The translations under genes were made by a program, and so were the position numbers. Below the pieces are notes generated by a model, which was given only the letters and a program-made list of their open reading frames with translations, made no database searches and was not told the DNA's origin. From UBA2357 sp046295975 (GTDB taxonomy: Bacteria > Pseudomonadota > Gammaproteobacteria > Burkholderiales > Rhodocyclaceae), in assembly GCA_046295975.1 (NCBI GenBank), contig JBKBMG010000009.1:52045-116044 (forward strand): 64,000 nt of DNA. Reading direction: 5' to 3'. Below, one piece after another: positions 26,598 through 35,041 of the stretch; position 1 is the first letter of the stretch, and every line of letters begins with the position of its first letter.

Positions 26598-27979
26598 CGC
26601 ATCGTCACGAACTCCTCGGCGCTGGTCGGATGAATGGCAATGGTCCGGTCGAAATCGCGTTTGGTCGCCCCCATCTCGAGCGCCACGGCAAAGCCCTGCA
26701 GCATTTCGTCCGCCCCCTCCCCGATCACATGGCAGCCCACCACCCGTTCGTCCTCACCCACGCACACCAGCTTCATCGAAGTCCGGGGCTTGTGCGCGGT
26801 GAGCGCGTGGTACATCGAGGTGAAACGGCTGACGTACACGCGTACAGGCTGGTCCAGCGCGCGCGCCTGTTCCTCGCTGAGGCCGATCGTGCCAATCGGC
26901 GGATGACTGAAGATCACCGTCGGCACGTACTCCGCATCCACCCGGCTGTCGCGTGCATCGGCGAACAAGCGCGCCGCCAGCTTGCGGCCGGCAGCAATTG
27001 CATACGGCGTCAGCGCAGGTTGCCCGGTGATGTCGCCAATCGCATGAACGCCGGCTACGTTGGTGTTCTGGAACTCATCCACCGCAACTTCGCCGTTGGC
27101 ACGCATGATCACCCCCGCCGCGTCCAGCCCCAGCCCGCCGGTATTGGGTGCGCGTCCGGCCGCCCACACCAGGGTGTCGACTTCCAGCGTCACGTCCACC
27201 GCCCCCGATGCCGTACGCGTCAGCCGCGCCACGCGCGTGGCGGTGCGCACGTCCACGCCGGCGCTGCGCAGGGCGTTGCCCAGTTCATCGCGCAACATCG
27301 CATCGAATCCGCGCAGCACGCCATCGCCGCGCACCAGCATGGTCACGTCCGCACCCAGTGCGCGGAACACCCCGCTCAACTCCACCGCAATATAGCCGGC
27401 GCCCACCACCGCCACCCGGCGCGGCAGATGGTCGAGGGCAAAAAAGCCGTCCGAGGTAATGCCCAATTCCGCGCCAGGCAGGTCCGGTACCACCGGACGA
27501 CCACCGGTGGCGATCACCACCTGGCGCGCCGACAGGGTGCGTGCGCCTACCTGCACGCGGCGCGGGCCGACGAAGCGGGCGAAACCGCGCACCACCTCGA
27601 CCCCGGCACGTTCCAGCATGCCCGCATAAATGCCGTTGAGACGCTCGATGTAGCCGTCGCGCGCGCTGCGCAGCGCCGCCCAGTCGAAGCCATGCACCGC
27701 GACGTCGAAGCCGTAGCCGGGCGCATCCTCCAGCGCATGGGCAAGTTGCGCGGCGTACCACATCACCTTCTTGGGCACGCAGCCGACGTTCACGCAGGTG
27801 CCGCCCAGCCGCGCCGCCTCCACCAGCACCACCCGCGCACCATACTCGGCCGCCCGTCGGGCGGTGGCAACGCCGCCGCTGCCGCCGCCAATCACCAGAT
27901 AGTCGTAGTCAGCGTCGGCCACGCCCGCGCCCGAAACGGCGTCGGTCGAAGTTGCGTACCTCACATCAGCGTCGTTCAC
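26594..27979 (-). CDS. gor: Glutathione-disulfide reductase
   Basis: NADPH-dependent flavoenzyme that reduces glutathione disulfide in the cytoplasm. The 461 residues show the FAD motif GGGSGGVATARRAAEYGA, the redox-active disulfide GGTCVNVGCVPKK, the NADPH-binding segment VVGAGYIAVELSGVFRALGA, and the C-terminal catalytic HPTSAEEFVTM. The start is GTG 27979 after a strong AAGGAGGGAG site. It is monocistronic; the gene downstream, across 299 bases of repeats, is the protease. Confidence 0.93.
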   Translation of the reverse strand: MNDADVRYATSTDAVSGAGVADADYDYLVIGGGSGGVATARRAAEYGARVVLVEAARLGGTCVNVGCVPKKVMWYAAQLAHALEDAPGYGFDVAVHGFDWAALRSARDGYIERLNGIYAGMLERAGVEVVRGFARFVGPRRVQVGARTLSARQVVIATGGRPVVPDLPGAELGITSDGFFALDHLPRRVAVVGAGYIAVELSGVFRALGADVTMLVRGDGVLRGFDAMLRDELGNALRSAGVDVRTATRVARLTRTASGAVDVTLEVDTLVWAAGRAPNTGGLGLDAAGVIMRANGEVAVDEFQNTNVAGVHAIGDITGQPALTPYAIAAGRKLAARLFADARDSRVDAEYVPTVIFSHPPIGTIGLSEEQARALDQPVRVYVSRFTSMYHALTAHKPRTSMKLVCVGEDERVVGCHVIGEGADEMLQGFAVALEMGATKRDFDRTIAIHPTSAEEFVTMR

Positions 27980-28181
27980 CGCTCCCTCCTTGGTTACCGG
28001 TTCGTCCCGTCCTCACGGGCCTGCAGCACCGACACCCGCCACGGCGAATGGTTGCCACAGGGGCGGCACAATCGCCCTGCCACCTCCGAACAACACCCTC
28101 CAGCATAGGCCAGGAACGGCATCCCGCCCGTGAGCACTTGCACGCCGGCTTGTCCGAAATCGTGGCTCAGACGGAGCGCAC

Positions 28182-28568
28182 TCAGATCCGAATGATCGTA
28201 TCGCTGTAACGCGCCACCACGGGATCGTGCGTCATCAAGCGCATCGGTTCGACAAGCGCTTGAGCCACCAGGATGCGGTCAAACGGATCCTGGTGATGTG
28301 CGGGCAACCCCTCGACCGCCACGACATGTTCGACCTCGATCGGCAGCAGGCGGTAGTCCGACTCTCGGAAGTAGCGCACGGCATCCTGGCTGGAAACCGG
28401 CATGTCCCCCCGGCCGAGCGCATGTTTGATCGCGATTTCCCACACGCTGGCGACGCTGATCCAAACGCTTGTGCGCGGCGACATGATCAGGCTCCTGGCG
28501 CTATCGTCCAGCTTCGGGCTATCTGTGAGCGCCCATAGGGCCACGTGCGTATCCAGCAGCAGGTTCAA
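28182..28568 (-). CDS. vapC: VapC-type PIN-domain toxin
   Basis: Predicted ribonuclease toxin of a type II toxin-antitoxin pair, 128 residues. The PIN-domain acidic residues are visible: Asp6 (LLLDTHVALW), Glu44 (SVWEIAIKHAL), Asp97 (DPFDRILVAQA) and Asp115 (MTHDPVV). Its start overlaps the antitoxin stop by four bases (ATGA). It belongs to the PIN group usually paired with Phd/YefM-type antitoxins. Confidence 0.9.
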   Translation of the reverse strand: MNLLLDTHVALWALTDSPKLDDSARSLIMSPRTSVWISVASVWEIAIKHALGRGDMPVSSQDAVRYFRESDYRLLPIEVEHVVAVEGLPAHHQDPFDRILVAQALVEPMRLMTHDPVVARYSDTIIRI

Positions 28569-28813
28569 GACTGCCCCCCACCCATGAACAGGCGCGCCAC
28601 CTCGTCGTTGTGGGCATCGATGCTGTCCGGCACCTCGAACCTGCCCTTCGCCACGCCGATGCGTTGGCCGGCTGGCACGGCATCCACGGGAACGAGTTTG
28701 GCGACGGGGCGGCCGTTACGGGCGATGACAATCTCGCGTTCCTTCCCCAATTCGATGGCTTCGACCAGACGGGAAAGCGAAGACTTGGCTTGCAGCATAT
28801 TGACGGGTTGCAT
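28565..28813 (-). CDS. Phd/YefM-family antitoxin
   Basis: Antitoxin of 82 residues with the Phd/YefM N-terminal DNA-binding fold (QPVNMLQAKSSLSRLVEAIE, EIVIARNGRPVAKLVPVD) and a C-terminal toxin-neutralising tail. It directly precedes and overlaps vapC. It is probably an autorepressor together with the toxin. Confidence 0.9.
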   Translation of the reverse strand: MQPVNMLQAKSSLSRLVEAIELGKEREIVIARNGRPVAKLVPVDAVPAGQRIGVAKGRFEVPDSIDAHNDEVARLFMGGGQS

Positions 28814-28839
28814 GTGAGCTCCGGATGTTCTGATGCAAT

Positions 28840-28857
28840 TTAGTCTAGTCTAGCTAA
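28840..28857 (-). promoter_or_regulatory. Direct repeats in the toxin-antitoxin promoter
   Basis: TTAGTCTAGTCTAGCTAA contains repeated CTAG steps. On the minus strand it overlaps a -10-like TAGACT placed about 16 bases after TTGTCT, upstream of the antitoxin. It is a likely autoregulatory operator. Confidence 0.45.
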
Positions 28858-29047
28858 TGCCGAAGACAAGTTGAAATTGCTCGGAGCGATCCTCGAGCGA
28901 CGAACACGAGCTGACTGCCCCGCCTGTACTGCTCAGATCGACGCCGGCGGCAGGCAGATCGGTCTTGTGGCGCCTCCCGTTCTCGCTCGCTCCCCACGTA
29001 CCCGCAAACGATCGCGGCCATGACCCGCTTTACCCCGGCTATACGCC

Positions 29048-29157
29048 GGCTTGTCCACGCCCGGCGTGGGCAAGCCTGTGGACAAGTCGTGGGCGGACGG
29101 GGTAAGTGCTTGCGCGCAAAGGAAGTACGGCGGCTGCCCAAAGTTTGAGCAGCCGCG
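29048..29157 (+). repeat. Intergenic repeat element, copy 1 of 3
   Basis: About 110 bp starting GGCTTGTCCACGCCCGGCG, then TGTGGACAAGTCGTG, an AAAGGAA stretch, and a terminal hairpin (GCGGCTGC, loop CCAAAGTTTGA, GCAGCCGC). Related copies lie at 34933-35041 and 41221-41330 in the same orientation. All are between genes. Confidence 0.8.
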
Positions 29158-29172
29158 CGTGAAGCGGCGGTC

Positions 29173-29988
29173 TCAGTCGATCAAGCGCTTGTCGCTGTCG
29201 AAGAAGGGGTAGGGCCCTTCGAACTCGTCGATGAAGGCATGGTGGCTCACGAGTTCGCGCCCCGTCCAGCGATGCAACATGAAACCGGGCGGCTCCATGC
29301 GGAAGGCGCTCGGGGCGCCGGGCTCCAGTCCGAGCGCGACCTGATGCGCCGGGCTGGGCACGGTCATCGCCGGGCGCCCTCCGACGTGGGCGAGGATGAC
29401 GCGATGCAGATGACCGCACAGCGTGGCGCGCACCTGGGGATGGCGGGCGACGATCTCGGCGTAGGCCTCGCGGCCGTCGAGACCGATGTCGTCCATGTGG
29501 CCGATGCCGGTTTCGAAGGGCGGATGATGCATCATCACCACCGTCGGAAGATCCGGGCACGCCGCCAGGGTCTGTTCCAGCCACCCCAGGCGCGCCGCGC
29601 ACAGCGTGCCGCCGCTCTGCCCCGGCACCAGGGTGTCCAGCGCCACGAAACGCAGCGCACCGCGCACCACCGCATAGTGCAGAAAGCCGCTGTCAGGCAG
29701 GTAGCCGCCGTCGCGAAAGGCCGCCCGCAGCGCCTCGCGCTCGTCGTGGTTGCCGGGTATCACGAGCATCGGAATCGGCAGCGGCGCAAGCAGCTCGCGC
29801 AGGTGGCAATACTCTTCCGGCTCGCCGCGATCCACCAGATCGCCGGTGATCAGCACCAGGTCGGGGCGCGGCGTGAGACGGATCAGGCGGTCGACGCAGG
29901 CGCGCAACATGTGGGCGGTGTCCACCCGCCGGTAGGCGAGCCTGCCAGGCGTCTTGATGTGGGTGTCGGAAATCTGCGCAATCAGCAC
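29173..29988 (-). CDS. Calcineurin-like phosphodiesterase (CpdA/GpdQ family)
   Basis: Dinuclear-metal phosphodiesterase of 271 residues. The metal-binding motifs are in order: ISDTHIKTPG, ITGDLVDRGEP, IPGNHDEREA, MMHHPPFETG and CGHLHRV. The class contains cAMP phosphodiesterase CpdA and the glycerophosphodiesterase GpdQ. Its start overlaps the stop of the ABC ATPase gene, in an operon with a DeoR/GlpR-type regulator. A cytoplasmic glycerophosphodiesterase acting on an imported diester is therefore more likely than a cAMP role; this is inference. Confidence 0.85.
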   Translation of the reverse strand: MLIAQISDTHIKTPGRLAYRRVDTAHMLRACVDRLIRLTPRPDLVLITGDLVDRGEPEEYCHLRELLAPLPIPMLVIPGNHDEREALRAAFRDGGYLPDSGFLHYAVVRGALRFVALDTLVPGQSGGTLCAARLGWLEQTLAACPDLPTVVMMHHPPFETGIGHMDDIGLDGREAYAEIVARHPQVRATLCGHLHRVILAHVGGRPAMTVPSPAHQVALGLEPGAPSAFRMEPPGFMLHRWTGRELVSHHAFIDEFEGPYPFFDSDKRLID

Positions 29989-31064
29989 GATGAAGCCTCC
30001 TCGATCAGAACCAGCGCATCGGGATCGATGCTGAAGCGTACCGTTTCGCCGTGCCGGAAGGTCCGCGGATCGGCGGTTTCGATCAGGATAGGCGCGGACT
30101 CGCCGACGTCGATGAACACGCGGCTGCGGTCACCCAGGTAAAAGGCGGACGCCACCCTGCCCTGCAGCCAGGCGAACGCCCCCGCCGGCTCGCCCGCGGG
30201 CGCGTCCGCCGGGAGCAGGCGCGCGGCCTCGGGGCGGAACAGGATCTCCTGCGTATCCGGCGCCAGCGCGACCGGCACACGTCCCGCCGCGCACACAAAA
30301 CACCCGTCGCGCATCCGCCCGCTCAGCCGGTTCATCGCACCGACGAAGTCGGCGACGAAGCGGTTGGCCGGCCGCCGGTAAATCTCCGCCGGGGTGCCGG
30401 CCTGGGCGATGCGGCCGTGATCCATGACCACGATGCGATCGCCCAGGGCCATGGCCTCCGCCTGGTCGTGGGTGACGTACACCGCGGTGACGCCGAGTTC
30501 GCGCAGCAAGGTGTCGATCTCCAGCCGCAAGGCATCGCGCAGCTTGGCGTCCAGCGCGGTCAACGGTTCATCCAGCAGCAGCGCGCGCGGACGCACTGCG
30601 AGCGCCCGCGCCAGTGCCACCCGCTGTCGCTGCCCGCCGGAGAGTTGGTCGACACGGCGTGTGGCCAAGTGGCCCAGCCGCATCATCGCCAGCATCTCCC
30701 CCACCCGCGCCTCGACTTCGCGCGCCGGCAGCTTCTGCAGGCGCAGCCCGTAGCCCACGTTCTCGGCCAGCGTCATGTTGGGAAACAGCGCGTAGGACTG
30801 GAACACCATGCCGACCTTGCGGCGCTCGATCGGGATGCGCGTCACGTCCTCGCCATCGAACAACACCTGGCCGCCGGCATCCGGCATTTCCAGCCCGGCG
30901 ATCATGCGCAGCGTGGTGGTCTTGCCGCAACCCGACGGACCGAGCAAGACCACAGTCTCGCCCGCGGCGATCGTCAGGTCCAGCGGTTCGAGCGCGCGGG
31001 TGCCGTCGGAAAAGGTCTTGGCGCAGCCGCGCAACACAATGGAAACCGGCTTCGCGGGCGTCAT
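29982..31064 (-). CDS. ABC transporter ATP-binding protein (iron/spermidine/phosphonate-type)
   Basis: Cytoplasmic ATPase of a type I importer, 360 residues, with Walker A GPSGCGKTT, signature LSGGQRQRVALARAL, Walker B LLLDEPLTALD, His-switch THDQAEAMALGD, and a C-terminal TOBE domain (DTQEILFRPEAARLL). It resembles PotA/FbpC/PhnT-type ATPases. It is encoded between the permease and phosphodiesterase genes with overlaps on both sides. Confidence 0.92.
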   Translation of the reverse strand: MTPAKPVSIVLRGCAKTFSDGTRALEPLDLTIAAGETVVLLGPSGCGKTTTLRMIAGLEMPDAGGQVLFDGEDVTRIPIERRKVGMVFQSYALFPNMTLAENVGYGLRLQKLPAREVEARVGEMLAMMRLGHLATRRVDQLSGGQRQRVALARALAVRPRALLLDEPLTALDAKLRDALRLEIDTLLRELGVTAVYVTHDQAEAMALGDRIVVMDHGRIAQAGTPAEIYRRPANRFVADFVGAMNRLSGRMRDGCFVCAAGRVPVALAPDTQEILFRPEAARLLPADAPAGEPAGAFAWLQGRVASAFYLGDRSRVFIDVGESAPILIETADPRTFRHGETVRFSIDPDALVLIEEASSC

Positions 31065-31900
31065 CGCGACACCTCGGCGGCGTCGGCAACCTTGGGCGCG
31101 TGGGCGCGCCGCGGGCGCGCGAACATCTGCATCATCAACAACAAGGGCATGATCATCAGGAAGAACAGCAAGGTATAGGCACTACCGATCTCCAGCCGCA
31201 GGGATGCGTACGCATCCGCAAGGCCAACCGGCAGCGTCTTGGTGAAGGGGGTATGCAGCAGCCAGGTCAGGTTGAACTCGCCCATGGACAAGGTCACCAC
31301 CATCAGCGCCCCGGCCAGGATGCCGTCGCGGCAGTTGGGCACGACGATGTCGAAGAAGCGTCGCACCGGGCCGGCACCGAGCGAGGCGGCGCCCTCCTCC
31401 AGCGTGCGCATGTCGATCGCGTACATGACGGCCAGCACCGAACGGACCATGAACGGCAGGGTGAACAACACGTGGCCGACGAGAATGAAGCTCCAGGAAC
31501 TGCGGAAGTCCCTGAACGCGCCGAAGGTCACGATCATCGCCAGCGCCGTCGCCAGGCCGGGCACCGCGATCGGCATCACCAGCAACTCCTCGACGAAGCG
31601 CGCCAGCCGGCCACGCTGGCGGGCCAGCACATAGGCGGTCGGCACCCCCAGGATCAGGGTCACGACCAGGCAGGCCAGCGCCAGGCCGACCGAGGCGAAC
31701 AGGGTATGGCGGTAGTGCTGCCACACCTCGCCGACCCAGCGCAGCGTCAGCCCGCTTTCCAGGCCCACGAAGTAATTAACGGTCACGCCGGCCAGCATCG
31801 ACATCATGACCGGCACGATCAGAAAGGCGCACACCAGCAAGGTGAAGCCAAGCTGCACGTAGAACAGGGCGCCGCGGCCCGGCTTGTTCAAGACTTTCAT
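31061..31900 (-). CDS. ABC transporter permease (second subunit)
   Basis: Inner-membrane permease of 279 residues with about six transmembrane helices and the EAA loop (EEGAASLGAGPVRRFFDIVVP) that contacts the ATPase. It overlaps the ATPase gene by four bases. It is PotC/PhnV-like. ATG 31900 was chosen because it precedes the first transmembrane helix; 11 bases separate it from the first permease. Confidence 0.9.
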   Translation of the reverse strand: MKVLNKPGRGALFYVQLGFTLLVCAFLIVPVMMSMLAGVTVNYFVGLESGLTLRWVGEVWQHYRHTLFASVGLALACLVVTLILGVPTAYVLARQRGRLARFVEELLVMPIAVPGLATALAMIVTFGAFRDFRSSWSFILVGHVLFTLPFMVRSVLAVMYAIDMRTLEEGAASLGAGPVRRFFDIVVPNCRDGILAGALMVVTLSMGEFNLTWLLHTPFTKTLPVGLADAYASLRLEIGSAYTLLFFLMIMPLLLMMQMFARPRRAHAPKVADAAEVSR

Positions 31901-31911
31901 GCGTTCCGCCC

Positions 31912-32721
31912 TCAACCCGCCGCCGCCACCGTGCCACCGGCCACGCTGCGCGCGAACGCCAGCACCAGCCAGGTAACCGCGCCAAGCACAAAGCTCAAGG
32001 CCGCAGCCATGGCAATGTTGGCCCCCAGGGTGAATTCCGTGTAGATCACCATCGGCAGCACATTGATGTCCGTCGCCAGGGTGAACGCCGTGCCAAACGC
32101 CCCGACCGCGGTGGCGAAGCAGATCGCACCGGCCGAGATGAATGCCGGCTTCAGCCCTGGCAGCAACACGTCGCGCACCACCCGCCAACGCCCGGCACCA
32201 AGCGAGCGGGCGGCCTCTTCGAGCAGCGGATCGAGCTTTTCCGCCGCCGCCATGATGGTGAGAATGGTGCGCGGGATGGAGAAATACACGTAGCCCATGA
32301 ACAGGCCGGCGAGCGAATAGGCGAACACCAGGCGCTCGCCGGTCATCCATTCGCTGACCTGTCCAATCAGGCCCTGCCGCCCCGCCAGCATGATGACCAT
32401 GAAGCCGATCACCACGCCGGGAAACGCCAGCGGCAGGGTCAGCATGGACACCAGCACGGCTCGGCCGGGAAAGCGGTTGCGCTGCAGGAAGACGCCCGAC
32501 ACCCCGCTGATCAGCAGCGTCGCCAGCGTGGTTGCCGTGGCCACACCCAAGGTCGCGAAGAGCGCGCGCAGGTAGCGCTCGTCCATCACGATCGCGGCAT
32601 AGGCGGCCCAGCCCGAGGCACCGGACGCGCCGATCACGAACAGCCTTGCCATCGGCAACAGGAAAAACGCCGTGAAAAACAGACCGGCGGGCAGCAACAG
32701 CAGAAGATAGGTCTTTCGCAT
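31912..32721 (-). CDS. ABC transporter permease (first subunit)
   Basis: Inner-membrane permease, 269 residues, starting MRKTYLLLLLPAGLFFTAFF (helix 1) and containing an EAA loop (EEAARSLGAGRWRVVRDVLLP). It is PotB/PhnU-like. The ATG at 32721 precedes the first helix; a GTG four codons upstream is possible. It lies 107 bases after the binding-protein gene. Confidence 0.9.
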   Translation of the reverse strand: MRKTYLLLLLPAGLFFTAFFLLPMARLFVIGASGASGWAAYAAIVMDERYLRALFATLGVATATTLATLLISGVSGVFLQRNRFPGRAVLVSMLTLPLAFPGVVIGFMVIMLAGRQGLIGQVSEWMTGERLVFAYSLAGLFMGYVYFSIPRTILTIMAAAEKLDPLLEEAARSLGAGRWRVVRDVLLPGLKPAFISAGAICFATAVGAFGTAFTLATDINVLPMVIYTEFTLGANIAMAAALSFVLGAVTWLVLAFARSVAGGTVAAAG

Positions 32722-32828
32722 GATGGTTGAAACGCCTTTTCCATCGCCCGCGCGCGGCGCGCCGCCCAAACCGCGAGCTGACCGCGGTCCGGGCGGAGGC
32801 ACCTTGACGCCGGACGGGCGACGTCCGC

Positions 32829-33848
32829 TTACTCGACTTCCTTGCGATAGCGCTCGACGATCTGCGCCTGGGCGGCGCCCAGACGGGCGAGGTCCACCGC
32901 CCTGGCCCGCGCGTAGTCGGCATCGGGCAGGAAGCGCGTCTTGGCCTCGTCCGACAACTTGTCGGCGAACACCGGGCGCAGATAGGCATTCCCCCACATC
33001 GCCTGACTCTGGTCGGAGAGCACGAAATCGAGCACCTTGCGGCCGTTGTCGGCGTTCGGCGCGCCGGCGACCAGACCCATCACATAGGGCACGGTGAGCG
33101 TGCCCTCGGCCGGAATCACGAACTGAACCGGCGCCTTGTCGGTGTGCTGGCCGCGATAGGCGTTGAAGTCATAGTCGATCAGAATTGGAATTTCGCCCGA
33201 GATCACACGCGCATAGGACGTCTGCTTGGGGACGATCGGCTGGTTGCGCTTGAGGTCGCGGAAGAACGCCATCGCCGGATCGAGGTTGTCGTAATCGCCG
33301 CCCAGGGCAAGATTCACCGCCATCACGCCGATCTGGCCCACCGCTGCCGAGGTCGGGTCAAGGTAGCCGACCAGGCCGCGGTACTCGGGCTTGAGCAGGT
33401 CGCGCCAGCTCTGCGGCACCGGCCGGTTACCGAGCGCCGCGGTGTTCACGAACAAGCCCAGGGTGCCGGAGTGGATGGTGAACCAATGACCGTCGGGGTG
33501 CTTCAGGTCGGCCGGGATCCTGTCCCAGTTGGCCGGCTTGTACGGCTGCAGCACACCCGCCTCGACCGCCTGGCCGGCCGCGATCCCGCCAAGATAGGTC
33601 ACGTCCGCCACGGGGTTGTTCTTCTCGGTGATGAGCGCGGCAATCGCCTGGCCGGAGTTCTTGTTGTCCGGCGGCACCTGAATGCCCAGGGTGCTCTGGA
33701 TGGTACGCAGCTGCGACCCCCAGTCCGCCCACTCCGGCGGACAGTTGTAGCAGATCGCCCGTTCCTGGGCGAGCGCCGTGCCGCTGGTGGCTGCAGCAAG
33801 CGCCAGCGAGGCGGCCAGCATGATTCGTTTGAAGCTTCGCTTCGACAT
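32829..33848 (-). CDS. ABC transporter periplasmic solute-binding protein
   Basis: Exported binding protein of 339 residues: signal peptide (about 1-27, ending TALA), then a two-lobed fold of the iron/spermidine/thiamine-binding type (GLVGYLDPTSAAVGQIGV, EIPILIDYDFNAYR). It has no obvious iron-site tyrosine pair. Substrate is not identifiable from sequence alone; the operon context (DeoR/GlpR-like regulator, phosphodiesterase) suggests a phosphorylated or glycerol-containing compound. Confidence 0.85.
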   Translation of the reverse strand: MSKRSFKRIMLAASLALAAATSGTALAQERAICYNCPPEWADWGSQLRTIQSTLGIQVPPDNKNSGQAIAALITEKNNPVADVTYLGGIAAGQAVEAGVLQPYKPANWDRIPADLKHPDGHWFTIHSGTLGLFVNTAALGNRPVPQSWRDLLKPEYRGLVGYLDPTSAAVGQIGVMAVNLALGGDYDNLDPAMAFFRDLKRNQPIVPKQTSYARVISGEIPILIDYDFNAYRGQHTDKAPVQFVIPAEGTLTVPYVMGLVAGAPNADNGRKVLDFVLSDQSQAMWGNAYLRPVFADKLSDEAKTRFLPDADYARARAVDLARLGAAQAQIVERYRKEVE

Positions 33849-33866
33849 GGGAGACTCCTGATTGGG

Positions 33867-34721
33867 TTAGAGCGGGTCGGGGGAAAACGTGCAGGCGGGC
33901 GATGCGGACGGCGGATCGCCGCAGATCACCAGGCGCACGCCGTGTTCGCGCAACTGGCGGTCGATCGCCTCGGGCACCGGGCGGTCGGTGAACACCACGT
34001 CGGCCTCGGTGATGTGGCCGCCCCGCACCATTGCGCGGCGGCCGAACTTGGAATGGTCGAGCACCAGGAATCGCTGGCGGCAGTTGGCGATCAACTCCCG
34101 GCGCAGCCGTACCTCGTCGGGATCGAAGTCCAGCAGTCCGCCGTCGGCGTCCACGCTGGCCACGCCAAAGATGCCGATATCCACGGAAAAGCGCGCGAAG
34201 AAGCCGTGCGACTCGCCGGCAATCACATCGCAATCGAGGTTGCGCAGGCGGCCACCCGCCACCGTGATGACGTTGTCCGGGTCGCGGGACAGCGCCAGCG
34301 CCACGTGCAGGTTGTTCGTCATGACCTGCAGCCCGCCGTGCTCGGCCAGTGCACGGGCGCACTGTTCCGGCGTGGTGCCGATGCCGAAGAACAGCGACGC
34401 ACCGGGCGGCACGTGCCGCGCCACCTCGGCCGCGATGCGCTGCTTGGCCTCGAGATGCAGCACCCGGCGCGCCGAATACGCCAGGTTTTCCTCGTTCGGC
34501 GGCAGTGCCACCCCGCCGTGCCGGCGCCGCAGCAGGCCGCGGTCGCACAGCAGGTTCACATCCCGCCGCACCGTCTGCGGCGTGACGCCGAACACCGACG
34601 CGAGGGTCTCGATCGGTTGAAAGCCCGACGCCCGCACCCGCGCCAGAATCGCATCCGCCCGCCCCTCCCTGCCGGAAGTGAGCTGAGCCAGAAGATCGGG
34701 AGCGTTCAGCGGGTCGTTCAT
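33867..34721 (-). CDS. DeoR/GlpR-family transcriptional regulator
   Basis: Repressor-type regulator of 284 residues with an N-terminal DeoR helix-turn-helix (ETLASVFGVTPQTVRRDVNLL, RRRHGGVALP) and a C-terminal sugar-phosphate sensor domain (LFFGIGTTPEQCARALAEHG). It is first in the operon with the ABC importer, 18 bases before the binding-protein gene. A TTCG-repeat operator directly upstream suggests autoregulation by a phosphorylated ligand. Confidence 0.9.
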   Translation of the reverse strand: MNDPLNAPDLLAQLTSGREGRADAILARVRASGFQPIETLASVFGVTPQTVRRDVNLLCDRGLLRRRHGGVALPPNEENLAYSARRVLHLEAKQRIAAEVARHVPPGASLFFGIGTTPEQCARALAEHGGLQVMTNNLHVALALSRDPDNVITVAGGRLRNLDCDVIAGESHGFFARFSVDIGIFGVASVDADGGLLDFDPDEVRLRRELIANCRQRFLVLDHSKFGRRAMVRGGHITEADVVFTDRPVPEAIDRQLREHGVRLVICGDPPSASPACTFSPDPL

Positions 34722-34755
34722 GTTCGTTCGAATTCCGTGTTGTTCGGATTCGAAC
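34722..34755 (-). promoter_or_regulatory. TTCG-repeat operator candidate for the DeoR/GlpR-type regulator
   Basis: Immediately upstream of the regulator start: TTCGTTCGAATT, then TTCGGATTCGAA after a short spacer. Four TTCG tetramers in direct and inverted arrangement (outer arms TTCGAAT and ATTCGAA) resemble the TTCG-rich operators of GlpR/DeoR-family repressors. Confidence 0.5.
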
Positions 34756-34932
34756 TCTGAAGCCCGCGCTTTACGGTCCGGTTACGTTCGTGTGAAGGTT
34801 TTTTCGCCTTCGCTTTCTCACCCGCGGCCTTCTGCCACCATGCAGCGCGCCCGGCTCACTCGCGGGCGCGAGCGCTGCCGCCACCCGGCTGCATCCGGCA
34901 ACACCCGGCCCCCAAGCAGCGGAATGCACGCG

Positions 34933-35041
34933 GGCTTGTCCACGCCGGGCGTGGGCAAAGCTGTGGACAAGTCGTGTGCGAAGCGGGTAACTGCTTGCGG
35001 CGAAAGGGAAGACGCGGGTTGCTCAAAGTTTAGGCAAGCGC
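34933..35041 (+). repeat. Intergenic repeat element, copy 2 of 3
   Basis: Starts GGCTTGTCCACGCCGGGCG, continues AAGCTGTGGACAAGTCGTG and ends with a weaker hairpin around the conserved loop CTCAAAGTTTAGG. Same orientation and layout as 29048-29157. It abuts the 3' end of the HMG-CoA reductase gene. Confidence 0.8.

Noticed and set aside
29048..29157. Replication origin because of DnaA-box-like TTGTCCAC and TGTGGACAA
   Set aside because: The same sequence occurs in three repeat copies, with no box cluster, AT-rich unwinding region or dnaA/dnaN genes.
29173..29988. Dedicated cAMP phosphodiesterase (CpdA)
   Set aside because: Motifs fit, but overlap with an ABC importer operon under a DeoR/GlpR-type regulator makes a catabolic phosphodiesterase more likely.
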